Shown here piece by piece: positions 4,515 to 5,321 of a stretch of DNA of 5,321 bases. A program made the translations under genes and the position numbers. Origin of the DNA: Spirochaetaceae bacterium (lineage in GTDB: Bacteria; Spirochaetota; Spirochaetia; Sphaerochaetales; Sphaerochaetaceae); the NCBI GenBank assembly GCA_003454065.1, contig DMKZ01000046.1:1-5321 (forward strand). Reading direction: 5' to 3'. How positions within the stretch are numbered: position 1 is the stretch's first letter; each line of letters begins with the position of its first letter. The notes beneath the pieces are model-generated. The model saw only the letters and a program-made list of their open reading frames with translations, was not told the origin of the DNA and searched no databases.

Positions 4515-5321
4515 CGTTTGGCCTCCATTTGCCTTTGGGCAAGAAACATGGTGTTCTCGAGCAGCTCGCATACGGTCATAAGGCCCACGCCTCCGGGCAC
4601 AGGAGTATATGATCCGGACAGGTCGCTGAAATCATCCGGATTGAAATCGCCTACGACCCTGTAGCCTTTCGGTGAACTGGCATCGGGAATCCTGTTTATG
4701 GAAACATCCACCACCATGACCCCGCTTTTCAATTTCCAACCCTTGCTTATGTATCCGCTCTTTGAAACGGCAACCACGATTATGTCCGCCGATGCAGCCA
4801 ACTCCTTGATATTGGAAGTCTTAGAATGCGCTATGGTTACGGTAGCATCCACACCCTTGGAGACAAGAGCCGCAGCCAAAGGCCTTCCGACTATGTTGCT
4901 GCGATTGATTATGAGCACGTTCTTGGAAGCCAATGGGATCTTATAATATTCGAAGATCTTCATTATGCCCTTCGGGGTGCAGGCCAAAACATTCTGCCTG
5001 TCTTTGAAAAGACGCCCCATGTTGAACGAGGTCAGCGCATCCGCATCCTTCGAGGGCGATATTTCCTCTATTATGGAAAACGCATCCAGTCCGGCAGGCA
5101 AGGGCAGCTGCAAGAGTATCCCTTGAACCTTCGCATCGGCATTCAGCGATCGGATAAGCGCAACCACCTCATCCTTGGTCGCCGATGCCGGAAGATAGTG
5201 ATTTCGAGTGGCGATGCCGACTTCGACTGCGAGCTTCTCCTTCGTCCTCACATACGACTGGCTTGCCTTATCATCGCCAACCAGAATGATCGCAAGGCAC
5301 GGCGGGAATCCGCAAGCGGCC
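4511..5321 (-). CDS. folD: FolD, methylene-THF dehydrogenase/cyclohydrolase (5' end outside window)
   Basis: FolD interconverts 5,10-methylene-, methenyl- and 10-formyl-tetrahydrofolate in the cytoplasm using NADP. The frame is open to the window edge; 269 residues are visible and about 27 N-terminal residues are missing by comparison with E. coli. The GTG at 5251 is an internal Val, because the conserved strand LAIILVGDDKASQSYVRTK lies upstream of and across it. The catalytic Tyr and Lys are in YVRTK, the Gln is in ILLQLPLP, and the Asp is the second of KDAD, at spacings equal to E. coli Tyr50, Lys54, Gln98 and Asp121. The NADP-binding motif is NRSNIVGRPLA, and the C-terminal signature is YTPVPGGVG. 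Small departures are KDADALT where KDVDGF is usual, and GGVGLMT where GGVGPMT is usual. It is translationally coupled to the pseudouridine synthase gene. Confidence 0.95.
   Translation of the reverse strand, partial: AACGFPPCLAIILVGDDKASQSYVRTKEKLAVEVGIATRNHYLPASATKDEVVALIRSLNADAKVQGILLQLPLPAGLDAFSIIEEISPSKDADALTSFNMGRLFKDRQNVLACTPKGIMKIFEYYKIPLASKNVLIINRSNIVGRPLAAALVSKGVDATVTIAHSKTSNIKELAASADIIVVAVSKSGYISKGWKLKSGVMVVDVSINRIPDASSPKGYRVVGDFNPDDFSDLSGSYTPVPGGVGLMTVCELLENTMFLAQRQMEAKR
4522..4526 (-). promoter_or_regulatory. Shine-Dalgarno GGAGG deciding the pseudouridine synthase start
   Basis: GGAGG lies inside the last codons of folD, 7 nt before the ATG at 4514. This is optimal spacing and supports the coupled ATGA start over the upstream ATG at 4571. 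Confidence 0.7.

Noticed and set aside
4515..4571. Longer pseudouridine synthase start at 4571
   Set aside because: The extra 19 residues only overlap folD and match nothing in the family; the ATG at 4514 has GGAGG at 7 nt and an ATGA overlap.
4059..4664. 201-codon plus-strand ORF
   Set aside because: It is antisense to the pseudouridine synthase and folD, whose motifs are unmistakable; there are no motifs of its own.
5249..5251. GTG as the folD start
   Set aside because: It encodes the Val of the conserved YVRTK active-site segment, and FolD-like sequence continues upstream to the window edge.

Overview
The window looks like a chromosomal segment of a Gram-negative (diderm) bacterium of moderate GC. 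The support is an LptC-type lipopolysaccharide-export lipoprotein, a second lipoprotein with a lipobox, DNA polymerase III delta, FolD and an RsuA/RluB-family pseudouridine synthase. I cannot assign a phylum from the sequence alone. Neither tRNA gene encodes its 3' CCA.

Layout, left to right. Positions 1-249 are the 3' flank of a minus-strand tRNA-Gln(UUG) gene (270-341). A 162-bp hairpin-rich, terminal-inverted-repeat element (MITE-like copy 1, 44-205) interrupts this flank. Upstream of tRNA-Gln lie its own promoter (378-406) and a possible 55-residue small ORF (422-589). MITE-like copy 2 (602-762, about 98% identical to copy 1) follows and abuts the stop codon of a four-gene minus-strand operon. 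In transcription order the operon is: a lipoprotein of unknown function (3504-2887), holA (2897-1905, GTG start), lptC (1908-1324) and a small EVE/PUA-like protein with an acidic tail (1327-764). Every junction overlaps (11 nt, then two ATGA overlaps), so the four genes are probably co-transcribed and translationally coupled.

A compact divergent promoter region (3505-3575) serves this operon and a plus-strand tRNA-Ala(CGC) gene (3576-3646). The 3' flank of tRNA-Ala (about 3667-3746) is similar to the 3' flank of tRNA-Gln, but without the MITE-like insertion. Convergent to it is a second minus-strand operon: folD (runs off the right edge at 5321, ends 4511) overlapping an RsuA/RluB-family pseudouridine synthase (4514-3786) by ATGA.

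Functionally the window is mostly housekeeping: one-carbon metabolism (FolD), rRNA modification (pseudouridine synthase), clamp loading (HolA) and envelope biogenesis (LptC and the lipoprotein). The less ordinary material is the pair of near-identical MITE-like elements, the paralogous tRNA 3' flanks (one filled, one empty), the EVE-like protein in an LPS/replication operon, and the lipoprotein in the position that LptE occupies next to holA in enterobacteria. No CRISPR array, transposase gene or defence cassette is visible.
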